DNA from: Phaeoceros laevis
Taxonomy: Eukaryota > Anthocerotophyta > Anthocerotopsida > Notothyladales
Length of the DNA stretch: 23,473 nucleotides
Assembly (NCBI GenBank): GCA_049999765.1
Contig: JBNGIQ010007758.1
Span: forward strand, 1-23,473
Direction: 5' to 3'
The translations under genes were made by a program, and so were the position numbers. The notes beneath the pieces were generated by a model. It was not told the origin of the DNA. It ran no database searches and saw only the letters and a list, made by a program, of their open reading frames with translations. Shown here one piece after another: positions 1-10,030 of the stretch; the first letter of the stretch is position 1, and every line of letters begins with the position of its first letter.

Positions 1-595
1 TAGAGTACCTCGAATGCTAGCGCTTGCATCGCCCACCTTTCTACGGCCTTTGCTATTTTCATCATGAACTTTGCGCTTCCCCTTCCTTCCATGTCAAACT
101 TGCGCCGCCTTGCGCCGCAAACCATAAAGAGTTGGGTGTAAACCTAAGATATGGCCATTCATGTCTTTAAGGGTTGGTGTTAGGTATTGGTATTTAGGTA
201 TTGGTACAATTAGTAGCAATCTTACGTTCAAGGCTACATACTTTGATCATAATAGCAAGTCAATAAATCATATCAATATACAAGTAATCTTTACAATGAT
301 CTTGAAAGTAATAGGTAGCATACTTTCTACACCATAATTATACTAATCTACATACTTATACTAATCTACATACATAATGATTTCCGGCAATATTCAAGTC
401 TACCCGGCAAGATATCCGGTCCTTAGGAAAAGGAGCTATTGGAAATCCGACAATTACCGGTTTAATACCTTTTTGCATCCGGAAGATTTTTCCCCAACGG
501 GTCAACCCCTTAAATTAACCGGTCATTATAGGTCATTATACTAGTGCGGCTGGTTTTTGGTGATCGCTGATGCGGACTTTGTTGGAAAGACGCAT
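1..595. other. Non-coding AT-rich stretch
   Basis: No open reading frame with coding character is visible on either strand. The stretch is AT-rich and holds a few short direct repeats: a GGTATTGGTA motif around 173-206, a TACTAATCTACATAC motif twice around 340-372, and GGTCATTATA twice around 520-540. I see no gene, RNA or mobile-element terminus. Confidence 0.6.
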
Positions 596-645
596 GCTTC
601 ACTACAAGGAGGGGCGTACAGAAACTTGCTTCACTACAAGGAGGG
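596..645 (+). repeat. Two copies of an 18-bp direct repeat
   Basis: The 18-base word GCTTCACTACAAGGAGGG occurs at 596-613 and again at 628-645, a period of 32. It lies at the outer edge of the degenerate caspase-like region. It looks like another small local duplication of the kind that is frequent in this window. Confidence 0.7.
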
Positions 646-854
646 TACCAAGTTTCTGCTGGCTGTTACGGATGGACGACGACCATTTCCCCCTACAGGA
701 CACTACTAGCAAGTTGCTTATCAACCCCAGGAATTTTGAAAATCTACTCCCTAACAGCATGCAGCCTGCCAAGTGCTTACAAATTCAAAGTTGGTTGATC
801 AAGTTGGGATGCAGAGAGCAGACATAAATTGTCAAAAACCACACACCCCATGGA

Positions 855-1204
855 CTCAAGCTCCCTTCCAGTACAGCTTCTTTCGCAGACTGCTCCAAAC
901 TTCGCAGCATTGGCCAACAATATCTTGAGTTTTCGTATGAGGATCCTCCATAATAAAGTTAAATAAACCGCACTTCGGTTACTCTCGCTTTCACCGTTGT
1001 CATCATACTCATCACAACCATTGTTTCTTTGTTTCCCATCACGGGTTGCATCAACTGGTTCACAAAAACGGTTCCTGCCTGACGCGAGGGCAAACCAGGT
1101 CCTTCCGAAGAACCAGGTCCTTCCGAAGTGGAAAATTCTACCAAACAATCTGATGATTCTGAAACAATCTGATCTGTGAGATGGGGCAGTAGTGATTTTA
1201 TCAA
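855..1204 (-). pseudogene. Caspase p10-like fragment, inverted relic
   Basis: Read on the minus strand, 1204 to 959 gives a stretch resembling the p10 half of the caspase module in the intact gene at 3470-10006. Matching landmarks, in order, are PLLPHL, SSDCLVEFSTSEG, GTVFVNQL, then MSMM followed by RVTEV. A stop and an insertion follow. A recognisable continuation (EVWSSLRKKLYW, compared with EVRSTLREKLYLG in the intact gene) ends near 855. The segment between STSEG and the GT-VF block is changed and carries a short internal duplication. The fragment runs opposite to the p20-like fragment starting near 1200, so a single functional gene cannot be read here. It is best explained as part of a duplicated and rearranged paralogue of the main gene. 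Confidence 0.75.
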
Positions 1205-1528
1205 AACTTAGTCACCACATGGGTAACTCTTTGACATGTATGTCTGAAGACCTACCCAATTTTTTGTGTGCAATAATGCAGGTGGCGTTGTACAATCATG
1301 CCTTGAAAATGGAATCCATGGGCCGAAAACAGGTACTTGTTGGAAACGAACTTGTTCAGCATATGGGTGAATGGCATGGGGATTCTCATTGAGTTCAGTG
1401 GCTCTTCCGGCTACTTTGTGGATATTTTTGTCAAAGTCGCATGAGAAAGACTATGGAGTTCCTTCGACACAACATCACAGGCACCATACGCACATTTTGT
1501 GCATGCATCTCAGGAGGGATGCCAAGTG

Positions 1529-1615
1529 GTGACCCTTGCAGAGGTTATCATCACAGTGTTTGTACGGAGGTGAGGGAGTGACCCTTGCGGAGGTTATCAT
1601 CACAGTGCTTGTGCA
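1529..1615 (+). repeat. 49-bp period tandem duplication in pseudogene
   Basis: The block beginning GTGACCCTTGC and ending in ATCATCACAGTG occurs at 1529 and again at 1578 with a few substitutions. Forty-nine is not a multiple of three, so the duplication shifts frame in the caspase-like relic and contributes to its inactivation. Confidence 0.8.
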
Positions 1616-1924
1616 CACACAGAAGGGACCAATCCGTTCTGGTTGAGGAATTGACAAAAAAATGAGCTCTACACCAGACTGGAACCATTGCTGGAACAAG
1701 GTAGAGGACGGTGGTGGGGGCTTGGTTTTACCTGATGGCCAAGATGCAGGGTCCATAGCGCTTCTACAGGGAACTAGGGACATAGCTCCTGGAACTGAGC
1801 CGAGCAATAAACGGTGGCAGGTGGAGGAAGATTGTTATCCTGACAACATGTGGAAGCAGAGTAAAAAGAGAGGTCTAGCGCTAATTGTGAGTATGGAGAA
1901 GGGAAGCCCTCGAGGAGCTGTTGA

Positions 1925-1976
1925 CTGAGGGAGGCTGGAAACACTTGCTACTGAGGGAGGCTGGAAACACTTGCTA
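1925..1976 (+). repeat. Perfect 26-bp tandem duplication in pseudogene
   Basis: Units 1925-1950 and 1951-1976 are identical and start CTGAGGGAGGCTGG. The unit length is not divisible by three. A stop appears immediately before it, in the caspase-like relic just after the RGLALIVSMEK segment. The perfect identity suggests a recent event. Confidence 0.9.
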
Positions 1977-2409
1977 CTGCTTGCGGGTTTAATGGGGTCG
2001 TGTTGGTGGACACAAAGGCATCTGAGCTTCGCAGCATAATCAAGTCTGTTGTTAAAGCTGTCCTTGAAGCAGATGAGAGTTTCCTGTGTTTCATCACTGG
2101 GCAAGGTACTGAAGATGGCAAACCATTTATTCTGGACGAGACGAAATCGAGGATTATGGTGAATCCAGAATATTGTTGACCCCTTTCGGCGGAGCAAGCA
2201 ACTGCGGGGCAAACCCAAGATCTTCGTCTACGCACATTTCCAACCCACATGCTACCGAAGGTGTGCTCAAGCTTCCAACTCTATCACTAGTGCAACTCAA
2301 ACTCATATTCATAAGTACACTCTTTTCCTTGCTCTACAGATCCATGCTCTACAGATATCACCGTTGAGCTGATCTAGCAAAATAATTTACAGAACACTTT
2401 CTGTATCTA

Positions 2410-2749
2410 ATGACAAGGGTGCTTTCATCCAAAGACACCGAAGTGGAGGCACTTTCTCCAGACATCAAAATCAACAGGGTGGCCCTCTCTAACAGACCAC
2501 TTCCTTTTTTAAGGCTCCCCAGCCAGAAATGAACCGGCTACCTTCCGTGCTTGCAACCATGCCACTTGCTTACTCGCGAGCACCCTCACCATCTGGACTT
2601 GCGCCTTCCAACAAGAGAAGTAACATAATCTGCAAGCGTGACACTTTGCATTAATGTTAAAACGTCAAGTACACTCTGCGAGTCGACAATTCTCTCACAC
2701 TTTTGATACATAATAGTTGGGGAGTGCAGCCAAGCTTAAGATAAGTGGC
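2410..2749 (+). repeat. Dispersed repeat, copy 1
   Basis: This stretch shares a colinear series of words with 11516-11811 in the same orientation. They are ATGACAAGGGTG, AGACACCGAA, CTCTAACAGAC, CGGCTACCTTCC, GCAACCAT, TGGACTTGC, ATCTGCAAG, TACACTC and GCAGCCA. The two copies differ by substitutions and indels (about 340 versus 296 bases). No coding potential, target-site duplication or terminal inverted repeat is evident. It is probably a decayed interspersed element or a segment duplicated along with neighbouring material. Confidence 0.65.
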
Positions 2750-3469
2750 AAAAAAGACCCAGCCTTTTCCAGACTTCCAAGGCAACTCCTCACAGACGTT
2801 CAGCGCATGAACATTGTTCTCTTACATGCAGATCAAGGTGCTGCGGCCAACGCAGCTCCAGGAATTAAATATTCCGGCATCAAATTGCCATTCATGATGT
2901 TGAGCAAATGGCAGGCCTCCACCAGTCCAAGGTGCAATCACCCGGGTCAGCTGCACAACCTTGGCCTCGCTGAATCGGCCCCTCTGGATGATGCACGAAC
3001 AGCTCCCGGTCAGGGCAGTACAATATCACCTGTAAAAGACAAACTCAGCGCTGGCGGTACCTCAATGAGCTCATGGCCCAACAGATTTTACAGGGATGGA
3101 AGTGACAAACAAGTGATAAGCACCAGCAGCTGGCAAATCGGGTCATTTATGATCTTTTTCCGATCATGAGTATCCCTTACCATCCATTTTTCCACGGACG
3201 TATTATTATTGGCGTGTTTGCATCGCCCACGCATCTTCTTCCTCCTCTGCAACAAGCTTTGAGATGGCCTGATGCCCATAAGCTCAGGCCCGTAGCTCAC
3301 CTGCAAGCCCAACGCACTTCAGAGATGTGCACAACACATCTTCAGCTACGAGAACTTACGACGATCGAATGCTTCAGCACAAAAAACCCTACCTCGTGGC
3401 TAGCGCACACTCAAGACGAATCCTTGCCCGGCTTGCCCTGTCCGTGGCAGCAAAAATCTCTCACTCCTG
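2750..3469. other. Non-coding flank and 3' region of the caspase gene
   Basis: Downstream of the minus-strand stop at 3470. Open frames exist (150 codons on plus at 2717-3169, 104 codons at 3166-3480), but neither resembles a protein family I recognise. I treat this as 3' untranslated and intergenic sequence. Confidence 0.45.
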
Positions 3470-6400
3470 CTAGTACGTAGGTTTCAGAATGTAACTAGGG
3501 ACATCACAAACTCTCGGGGTGTCCATCTCCCACAAGTACTTGTCGCTCTGGTAATCGTTGTAGGTGAAAGTGTGACTGATGAGAAACGTTCTTGTCACCT
3601 GTTGCAATAATTTCCTCGTGACCGGTACGAGATCGGATGTGGTTTTCGATGACCACGGATTTAATGACATCATCGAAGACGACAGCTTAAACGACATCTC
3701 CTCCTTGTTCTTCCTCTGTGGCTCACAAAAAGTCACGCCGAGCAGCGTCCTTTCCACGCTCACTTGATAGGGGTACATCGGCTGCTGAGGAGTATAAAGC
3801 TTCCAACGGCCCCATACATCATACCCAAACGTGGATAGCAGCTGGCCATCTCGAGCCCACTTTCTCAAACTCTGATCCAACAGCATCTCCTTCATGTCTA
3901 CAGTATCCCTTATAGTAGCATGGTATTTAATACCCTTGTCGCAGCTCACATTGTTGACGGTGAACATTGACTTGTCCAGGACCTCTCCCGGACATGCGAA
4001 TGAAGTCTCCACACCCTCAAATCTGGAAGCGGCCACCGTCTTGAATTTACCAAACCCCAAAGCCGGTGTCACAAAAGGAGCACTACCAGAAATTGACGCC
4101 GACCAATTGTGCCCTTTCCCTTCTGCCTCTGTTGTCTGCATTGTCGTCTTCGAGTCCTTGCTGTAATGCTTTAAGGGTGTTCCAATCCCACGGTCGATGA
4201 GTATAAGACCATACTCGTCCAGGCACTTGAAAGAGGATATCAAGTCATCCTGACACCATCCTGCGCTATTCTTGACCTTCGGTGTTACACTGTCTAACTG
4301 GAACTCCGCCTTCAAGCTCACCTCCAATTCGTTCCACTTTTGTTGATGGTGAAACTTCACTATCATTGTGGTGGCTATACCATGCACACCATCCTCGGAT
4401 AGCGCTGCTGCATCAGATTCTGCTATAACTTCTTTGGTCTCCGGATCCTTAATTTCGTTGCTCCGAGGATTAAAGATCACCTCCACTGTCAGGAATTTGT
4501 CTGTACTTGCCTCGCCTTGCCTGTTGTCCGTAGTTACTTCAGCTGATTCTGACTGCCCGCTAGCTTTCTTCATCTCGATATGAGAGGAGTTGGACGTAGG
4601 AGGCTGGGAAAGACCACTCCCTTCGCCAGTCGTCGATGGCTGAAACGGTGCGGTGTTCTTCATTCCGGAACAATCACCCGCTGGTCCTCCACAGCTGGTT
4701 TCGCCGGGAGGCCTGGTATACATGCTATGCACAACTCTTCTCATAAGACCATGCAACAAGCTTCTCCCCTTCAGCATTGACAAGCTTGTCCCCTTTAGCG
4801 GTGCTTGAGGACCAGCTTCATAGCAATAGGGACTCCTTGCTTCCTTCATGTTCACCTCTGTTTCCTCACTGCCAAGAGGATGCGTATTAGTGCCTCCCTC
4901 TCGAAAACTATGCGTACTAGTGCCTCCCTCTCCAAAACTACTTGGGTCTGCCTCGCTGAAGAGAATCGGAATGCTTGTACTCTTGTCTTCCGTTGTCCAC
5001 ATGCGCATCGGAATGCTTGTACTCTTGTCTTCCGTTGTCCACATGCGCATCCAATCTCCTTCTCCTAGCTCTCTCACATAGATGTGATCTGAATGAGCTC
5101 TTAATATGATCACCGAGTTGGTGAGACCTACACCCGCAAGACAAGCCATCCCTTCCTCGTGCAAGAAGTATATGTGAACCACGTCGTCGTCGGGGAGAGC
5201 TTCGAATTTGCAGAGACACAGAATTTTACCAGGCTGAAACGGCACGTCGAAGTTAGCAAACCCTAAAGCAGATACATCTTGCCTGATTCCGATCTTCCCC
5301 GAATCATCTTTGTGAAGGTCCTCACTACTAGGTGCCTCGTCTAAGCACTTGGAGGGACCTTCGTCCTCACTACTAGGTGCCTCATCTAAGCACTCGGAGG
5401 GACCTGCGTCCTCACTAGGTGCCTCATCTAAGTACTCGGAGGCACCTTCGTCATCACTAAGTGCCTCTTGTAAGCACTCGAAACGACTTTCGTCCTCAAT
5501 AGGGGCCTCTTCTATCCCACTGCTAGCAAGGTTCCCATACCTCCCGCACCCCAAATAGAGCTTCTCTCGCAAAGTGCTCCTCACCTCGACATACAAATTC
5601 TGTACTTCGTTTACTCTCTCACACACCATACTCATCATGGTCAGCACGTCCGTCGTTTGTCGCTTCTCCATCACAGTTTCCACCAATTTTTCCACAAAAA
5701 TGGTTCCTCTCGCAGGATAACCACATGAGGGACAACCTTCTGATGTGGAAAACACTATCAAACAATCTGAGATACCTAAAAGAGGGGGCAGCAGTGGCTC
5801 TGCCCCCTGCTGGTCATCATGGCCATCATGGGCACCACCCTGTTGGTCATCCCGGCCATCATGGGTACCATGGTCACCATGATCGACCTCCTCCACACTG
5901 GAGTTGTCATACAGCCCACGGCAACAATTTACAAAGAAAATCTTGGGCTTGCCAAGAAGATTCCTGCTTCGCCTAAAGGGCTCAATAATATCCCGTATGA
6001 CCATGACTTTCACGTTGTTCTGGTCTAAAAGGTACGGCTGTCCTTCTTGTGTGCCTCCGTGCCCATTGATAGAACACATAAATGCCTCATCTTCTTCAAG
6101 TATTCCGCTTTTAGCAATATTTTTGATGGTATCAATAAGCTGAGATGCTTCTTGGTCCACTTCTTGCAGCACTGGACCAAACCCACAAGCAAGGGCAAGT
6201 GCTTCCAAACTTCCCCGACCTACACCTGCGCCAGGCCTCTTCATCTCCATACTCACAATCAGTGCCATGCCTCTGGGTTTGGTTCCCTTCAGAAGCATTG
6301 TCCCTGAGTGTTGGCCATAAGGTAAAACTAAGCCTTCAACACCGTCCTCAACCTGGTCCCAGCAATGCTCGTAGTTTCGCATCCGTTTCATCTTCTCTGT

Positions 6401-9400
6401 CAATTCCTCAACCAGAATGGATTGGTCCCTTCTATATGTACACAAAATAGGGTTTCCTCCATCAGCTCCGTACAAGCAGTCTGGTCGGATGATGGCCTCA
6501 GCAAGGGTCACCCCTTGGCATCCCTCCTGAGATGCACAAAATGTGCGGATGGTGTTTATGATGTTGGGGCGAAGAAACTCCATTGTTAGGTGATGCGACT
6601 TGGTCGACTTGACAAGAATATCCACAAAGTAGCCTGTAGAGCCACTAAACTCTATGAAAATCTCCATGCCGTTCACCCAAATGTTGAACAGGTTCTTCTC
6701 CAACATGTAGTAGCTGCTGTGCGTGCCCTCTACCCATTTTTCTTTGAAGGCATAGTTGTGTAGCACCACCTGCACAATTGCAAAAGTTGGAGGCAAGTGT
6801 GCACACATGTTAGAGATCTGAAAAAATCTACATGACAGTGAAAGAAGAGTACATCACGTAGTTCTAAACTAGGTTGGATTGTTCACAATCATACTACTAT
6901 ATGAGCATACTGCTATATGAGCTTTCTCACCTGAAGGCATGGAAAGAAGCCGTCTGTAAGAAATGTTCGCTCCTGATCACGACATTGCAGTCTTCGGCCC
7001 ACAAATGTTGATGTGTTGAATTTACGCCATGTCAAGGGTCGCTCACCATCCCCAGCTTTGTTGCCTTCATCATCAAATAATGCCGGCAGAAAGTAGGCTG
7101 TGTTGGGATCACCGGGCGTTTGCTCGTAGCATAGGTTCAAGCAAAGCATGAGCTGGATGAGCTGGTCCGTTGTTACAACTGTCTGGTCAAGGCCTGCAAT
7201 ATTTTTCATCGCCTCCTGCGACAACAAGCAGGAGAGATAGGTTTTACTCACCAACCCATTTTTGGGTGTCTGTGGACTCTTGGAGCTCGAGGAAGGGAAG
7301 AGGTCGATAAGCTGGCCAAGCACTCCCTGGCAAAACCATTTGGGGTTGGAAACAACAATGTCGAGCATGGAATGATGTATGACCTCGCCTGCATCGTGCA
7401 AGTATGCAGCTACGGCTGTCCCGACCCTATCTCCCACGGCCTTTACCAACTCGGGATCATATCCTATGTCTCTCATTGTCTGCCTATCATCCTTCTCTCT
7501 AATTCTTGCCCTTGCCATCTCATCTTTCATTCTCATTTTTGCCATTGCCAACTCAGCCTCTATATCAGAAAGAGACCCACATATCTTTCCAAACTCCGCT
7601 TTGGAGATGATGGGACTGGAGGAACCGGCCTGCGAAGCATCCTGGACAGCTTTCAAGACCTGGGTGCATATAGCTGGCTCGTCCTCAAGACCATCAAGGG
7701 TGCTTCTCAACGACTTGTCCACCTCCTTCACCCATCTGTTGAGCTCAGCATCCTGGCTGGCCAGGGCATTCACCATGAAGGGCTGTGGTTGTACTTTGAC
7801 CCGTCTGCTGAACTTGGCCGCCAAGCGGCAAACAATATCCTGAGCACCTCTCAGCCATGACTCCACGTTGATGCCTACTTTAAGGAGTGTGTCTTTGTGG
7901 GTGATGACCACCACCGCCGTAGGAGCAACTACGTTGGGCTTCGAATTGGAGGCAATAAAACGCAGCCAGTACTGTGCCTCTTCCTCCAAGTCACGCATCG
8001 TCTTGAGCTGACCTGCTCTGAGCTGATCCTCGGGGCTCACAATGGGGCTGAAAGTGAGTACAAACAGAGTGGCGGAATTGTTCCCCCTTGGGAACATAAC
8101 GTTAAGGAGGGCATGAAACTCCCTCTGCCCTGCCAAGTCCCAAACGGAGATGCGAAGGTCTGGCTCATCCTTCAACAGATGAATGTCTATGCCTCGCGTC
8201 CGTTTGCTCATCTCCTTGTCCATCAAGTCAGCGTCGCTGTTGTGGTGGGAGGACTGGCCCAAGGAGAGCGGCCGGTGCTCCGATTCAAAGGAACTCGTGG
8301 GTCGCGCATCTTGTTGGAGCAGCTTCATGGTCTGGAGGAGACTGGTTTTGCCTGCAGCAACCACGTCTTTGCAATCATGTTCTTGAAACAAGAGCAACAA
8401 ATCAAGAGCAAAGCACCACTTGCTCGGGACATTCATATGGTAGCTGTAACTAACCTGCGTATGGGTGTCCACACAGGGCAATTCGGCATGACTTGGGTTT
8501 TGCTCTAGGAAGAGCCGACAAAGTGTGCCTGAACTCCTTGTTGCGGCGGAGCTCCACCTTCACAGCCTGCGCTTCGCCACTCTTGTCCAACGGAGTACCA
8601 TATAGCTCAATATATTGGATGGTGGTGTTGATGCGGAGGAGGTGAACGAGAGCAGCCCGCACCTTCTCCCCTTCCACTCCAGGGCAATTATATAGGCTTA
8701 TGTCCGACAGCGTTGTGTTGTGGCCAAGTGCTGGGAGGATGACAGTAACCCACTCTGCGGCGGAGTATGACGCCCATCCCAAATCAAGCTTCAAGAGTGA
8801 GTGGTTAGAGACGATCATGTTAGCAAGCTCCTTCGCGGCAGGCATCTCCCCCACTTCCTTCATCCGCAATGTCTTGAGATCGGTGTTCCTGTTGGTGGCA
8901 AGGGAGCGGACGAGGAGCCCCAGACCCACCTTACCGAGTGAGTTGAAGGAAATGTCTAATTCCTCCAGGGAGCTGTTGCCACGCAGACCCCTGGCAAGAT
9001 GGCCCTCCCAATCCTCCTCCCGCAAACAATCCTGGGCCCGTAGAGTCCGCAGACAGCGGTTGTTGGCGAGCATCTCACCCAGCAGGGCCGTCCCTCCCAC
9101 TCCGATCTCGTTCCTAGATATGTCCAGCTTCGTCAAGCCGGGCCCTAAGGTCCTAGTACTACTGGAAGAAGATGTTGCTTTGAGCCATTGTTGAGTCGAC
9201 TGTAGTGTGTCGCAGAGGTGGCGGAGCCCCTGCACTGTCATCATGATCCCAAACAAAGTGAGCTCCTGGAGGGTGGAATTGGTGCGGAGCACGTCGGCCA
9301 GCTGCTCCACTCCGCCATCGCCCACCTCTTTAGAGTGCAGTATCTCCAGTACTCCCAAGCTTGAGTTGGTTTCCAGGGCCCGGGCAATGTGGCGCACCCC

Positions 9401-10006
9401 TCCTGCACCCGTGGCTGTCGAGGACAGGGTGAGCTGCTGGAGTTTGCAATGGCCGAACTTGAGCAGGTTGGCCAAATGCTCGCACCCCCTGTCGCTCCCA
9501 AACCATCCACGCCCCTCAATTGTGAGCCGTCGCACAGCACTGCTCCACTCTTGAGACACCAAGGCGGTGTACAGCACCTCCACTGCTCGCTCGCCGCCGC
9601 CCGTGCGCACACCGAAAATATTGATCTCGCAAATATTGATCTCGCACGCATCGGGGAAGGAGGGTGCCAAGGCAAGCAACATGCAGAATGAGAGCTGCAG
9701 CAAATCGACATCACGTGTCCGTGAACCTCCTCCAACCGGTCCCAGGCGGCCTAGGAGTGCCTCCAACTCCGCTGCGAAGCCTTCACACACTTGCCTCAAC
9801 AGCCCCTCCACGTCGGGACCTGTTAACGCTAGCTCTAAAATGCCCTTGCGCTTGCACCTTGTTTGAAGGAACTGCAGAAAGGCGTTGGAGAGGCCTGGAC
9901 TGAGGCTCGGCAGCAGCTCCACAATCTCACCTGCACTCATCTTCACCTTTGCGGGCACCGCTGCCGCTGTCCGCTGGCCATGGTGGGATGATCCTGAGCT
10001 TTCCAT
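3470..10006 (-). CDS. LRR-Roc-COR-caspase fusion protein (Roco family)
   Basis: Three exons join in frame: 10006-8455, 8351-6931 and 6769-3470, about 2090 residues. Both introns (8352-8454 and 6770-6930) have GT-AG ends and compatible phases (1 and 0). Domains in order: ribonuclease-inhibitor-type leucine-rich repeats (about 150-480). Roc GTPase with P-loop GHPYAGKT (513-520), G3 DLAGQ (589) and G4 THKD (668). COR domain (about 820-1050) with KAVGDRVG, YLHDAGEVI and NPKWFCQGVLG, continuing across intron 2. Caspase p20 (about 1156-1278) with INGHGG (His1228) and NCCRG (Cys1274). Asp/His/Gly-rich linker. p10 (about 1325-1398) with DCLIVFSTSEG. Acidic repeats and about 600 unrecognised residues follow. 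The start is the first ATG, in a good context (GCCATGG). The open frame continues upstream to 10030 without an ATG, so an upstream exon is possible. Roco proteins are GTP-regulated dimers. Caspases are Cys-His proteases. Sensing coupled to proteolysis is inferred. Confidence 0.88.
4966..5049 (-). repeat. Perfect 42-bp in-frame tandem duplication
   Basis: Units 4966-5007 and 5008-5049 are identical, adding a second copy of the 14-residue peptide MRMWTTEDKSTSIP to the C-terminal region of the Roco-caspase protein. The unit is a multiple of three, so the frame is kept. A related short repeat, SFREGGTSTH / SFREGGTNTH-like, lies next to it at about 4885-4935. Confidence 0.95.
5318..5482 (-). repeat. 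Acidic in-frame minisatellite (LDEAPSSED repeats)
   Basis: This encodes about four degenerate copies of a 15-17 residue unit around CLDEAPSSEDEGPS, just after the p10 subunit. The copies are rich in Glu, Asp, Ser and Pro, so this is probably a disordered linker between the protease and the C-terminal region. Every copy keeps frame, which suggests selection on the reading frame. Confidence 0.85.
5801..5884 (-). repeat. Asp/His/Gly-rich repeat in p20-p10 linker
   Basis: This encodes alternating HGDHGTHDG, RDDQQGGAHDG and HDDQQGA units, directly between the caspase p20 and p10 segments. In animal caspases this interdomain linker is cut after Asp during activation. Here it is an Asp-dense, low-complexity insert. 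The antisense frame gives a GHH-rich shadow peptide that I do not regard as a gene. Confidence 0.8.
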
Positions 10007-10030
10007 GGCCTCCTCAAGATTTGCGATCAA

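Larger units (their letters stand above)
1205..2262 (+). pseudogene. Degenerate COR / caspase p20 paralogue
   Basis: On the plus strand this region follows exon 3 of the intact LRR-Roc-COR-caspase gene from its intron acceptor onward. It begins with a similar intron tail and acceptor (TGCAATAATGCAG, acceptor near 1280), then the COR end (QVALYNHAL compared with QVVLHNYAF). Next come an FSGSSGYFVDI-like segment, the HCWNKVEDG...GLVLPDGQ segment, and the caspase start (RGLALIVSMEK). The body is broken by stops and by 49-bp and 26-bp tandem duplications. The p20 histidine motif reads ITGQGT where the intact gene has INGHGG. The sequence after GKPKIF reads VYAHF where the intact gene has VNCCRG. 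Both catalytic residues are therefore lost. Retention of intron sequence argues for DNA-level duplication, not retrocopying. The relic points opposite to the intact gene. Confidence 0.85.

Noticed and set aside
570-827. 85-codon plus-strand frame
   Set aside because: Contains a local duplication and no recognisable domain; overlaps relic sequence.
2717-3169. 150-codon plus-strand frame
   Set aside because: No family resemblance, and it begins inside a dispersed repeat. Not supported as a gene.
5725-6028. GHHGHH-rich plus-strand frames
   Set aside because: Antisense shadows of the Asp/His repeat in the caspase linker.
5909-6277. Calling the protease a plant metacaspase
   Set aside because: The cysteine motif is CCRG preceded by GKPKIFF, and the p10 has STSEG with ARGT. 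Metacaspases have DxCHSG-type cysteine motifs.
3470-6808. Treating the 1112-codon frame as a free-standing caspase gene starting at 6808
   Set aside because: The first 13 codons are intron sequence. A perfect acceptor at 6770 and matching phase join it to the COR exon, and its first residues complete the COR domain.
8450-10030. Start codon at 10030
   Set aside because: The codon there is TTG. The first ATG in frame is at 10006 and has a strong context.
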